NCBI GenBank assembly: GCA_947594085.1
Contig: CANQEB010000185.1
Location: 1 to 5,330 of the forward strand
Length of the DNA stretch: 5,330 nucleotides
Direction: 5' to 3'
Origin: an uncultured Lachnospiraceae bacterium
GTDB lineage: Bacteria; Bacillota; Clostridia; Lachnospirales; Lachnospiraceae
Below, one piece after another: positions 5,194 through 5,330 of this stretch. The notes below the pieces were generated by a model. That model ran no database searches. It had not been told where the DNA came from and was given only the letters and a program-made list of their open reading frames with translations. The first letter of the stretch is position 1. Every line of letters starts with the position of its first letter. A program made the translations under genes and the position numbers.

Positions 5194-5330
5194 ATGAATA
5201 AAACAGAATTAGTTGCAGCAATCGCAGAGAAGACAGAACTGTCCAAGAAGGATGCAGAGAAGGCTCTGAAGGCTTTCACGGATGTAGTTGCTGAGCAGCT
5301 CAAGAGCGGCGAGAAGGTTCAGCTTGTTGG
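5194..5330 (+). CDS. HU-family DNA-binding protein, N-terminal half (3' end outside window)
   Basis: The ATG at 5194 follows AGGAGG (5180-5185) with an 8-nt gap. The visible 45 residues begin MNKTELVAAIAEKTELSKKDAEKALKAF in overlapping form with the HU/IHF alpha-helical body: the MNKxELV start, two helices, and the GEKVQLVG turn leading to the beta sheet. The usual length is about 90 residues, so the DNA-binding arms lie beyond the window. HU is a small dimeric protein that bends and compacts DNA in the nucleoid. Codons are those of a highly expressed gene. In many Firmicutes hup is followed by an S4-domain RNA-binding protein, yabP, yabQ and divIC; whether that holds here cannot be seen. Confidence 0.93.
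   Translation, partial: MNKTELVAAIAEKTELSKKDAEKALKAFTDVVAEQLKSGEKVQLV

Noticed and set aside
1..5330. tRNA or rRNA genes, CRISPR arrays, insertion sequences
   Set aside because: No cloverleaf, regularly spaced repeat-spacer units, transposase-like protein or terminal inverted repeats flanking a gene were seen.

Overview
The window looks like chromosome of a spore-forming Clostridia-class Firmicute, most likely a Lachnospiraceae-type gut or rumen anaerobe. The evidence is a CotS-family spore-coat gene, an AgrC/GHKL-type membrane sensor, AGGAGG ribosome-binding sites and textbook sigma-A promoters. This placement is inferred from gene types and style, not from a search. All supported genes are on the + strand, and each appears to have its own promoter, so the layout is a row of single-gene units rather than one operon.

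Region by region: (1) Positions 1-663 hold the 3' part of a membrane sensor of the AgrC-like kinase type. It keeps its last membrane helices, a coiled coil and the phospho-acceptor His box, then stops before any ATPase domain. (2) Positions 664-855 are intergenic. They carry a 13-bp direct repeat shared with the end of the sensor gene, a pair of GCCGGATA repeats exactly 21 bp apart, and a strong sigma-A promoter. (3) Positions 856-1803 encode a secreted protein made only of three fibronectin-III-like domains, with charge rising from acidic to very basic along its length. (4) Positions 1804-2094 hold a long hairpin that probably terminates transcription, a sporulation-type (sigma-K/sigma-E-like) promoter and a structured-looking leader. 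(5) Positions 2095-3081 encode a CotS-family, aminoglycoside-phosphotransferase-fold spore-coat protein whose metal-binding residues are replaced. (6) Positions 3082-3241 contain an extended -10 promoter and a leader of about 125 nt. (7) Positions 3242-4978 encode a complete phosphoglucomutase/phosphomannomutase of the PgcA type. (8) Positions 4979-5193 hold a weak terminator candidate and a near-perfect sigma-A promoter whose -35 box lies in an inverted repeat. (9) Positions 5194-5330 are the first half of an HU-family DNA-binding protein, cut by the window end.

Functionally the genes are mixed: signalling, a surface or secreted protein, spore coat, central sugar-phosphate metabolism and nucleoid structure. 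The most interesting possible link is between the first two. AgrC-like kinases work with LytTR response regulators, which bind pairs of direct repeats about 21-22 bp apart just upstream of a -35 box. A pair with that geometry sits before the gene for the secreted three-domain protein. I see no clear new multi-gene system; the remaining points are the ATPase-less sensor, the apparently dead kinase fold in the coat protein and the unexplained leaders.
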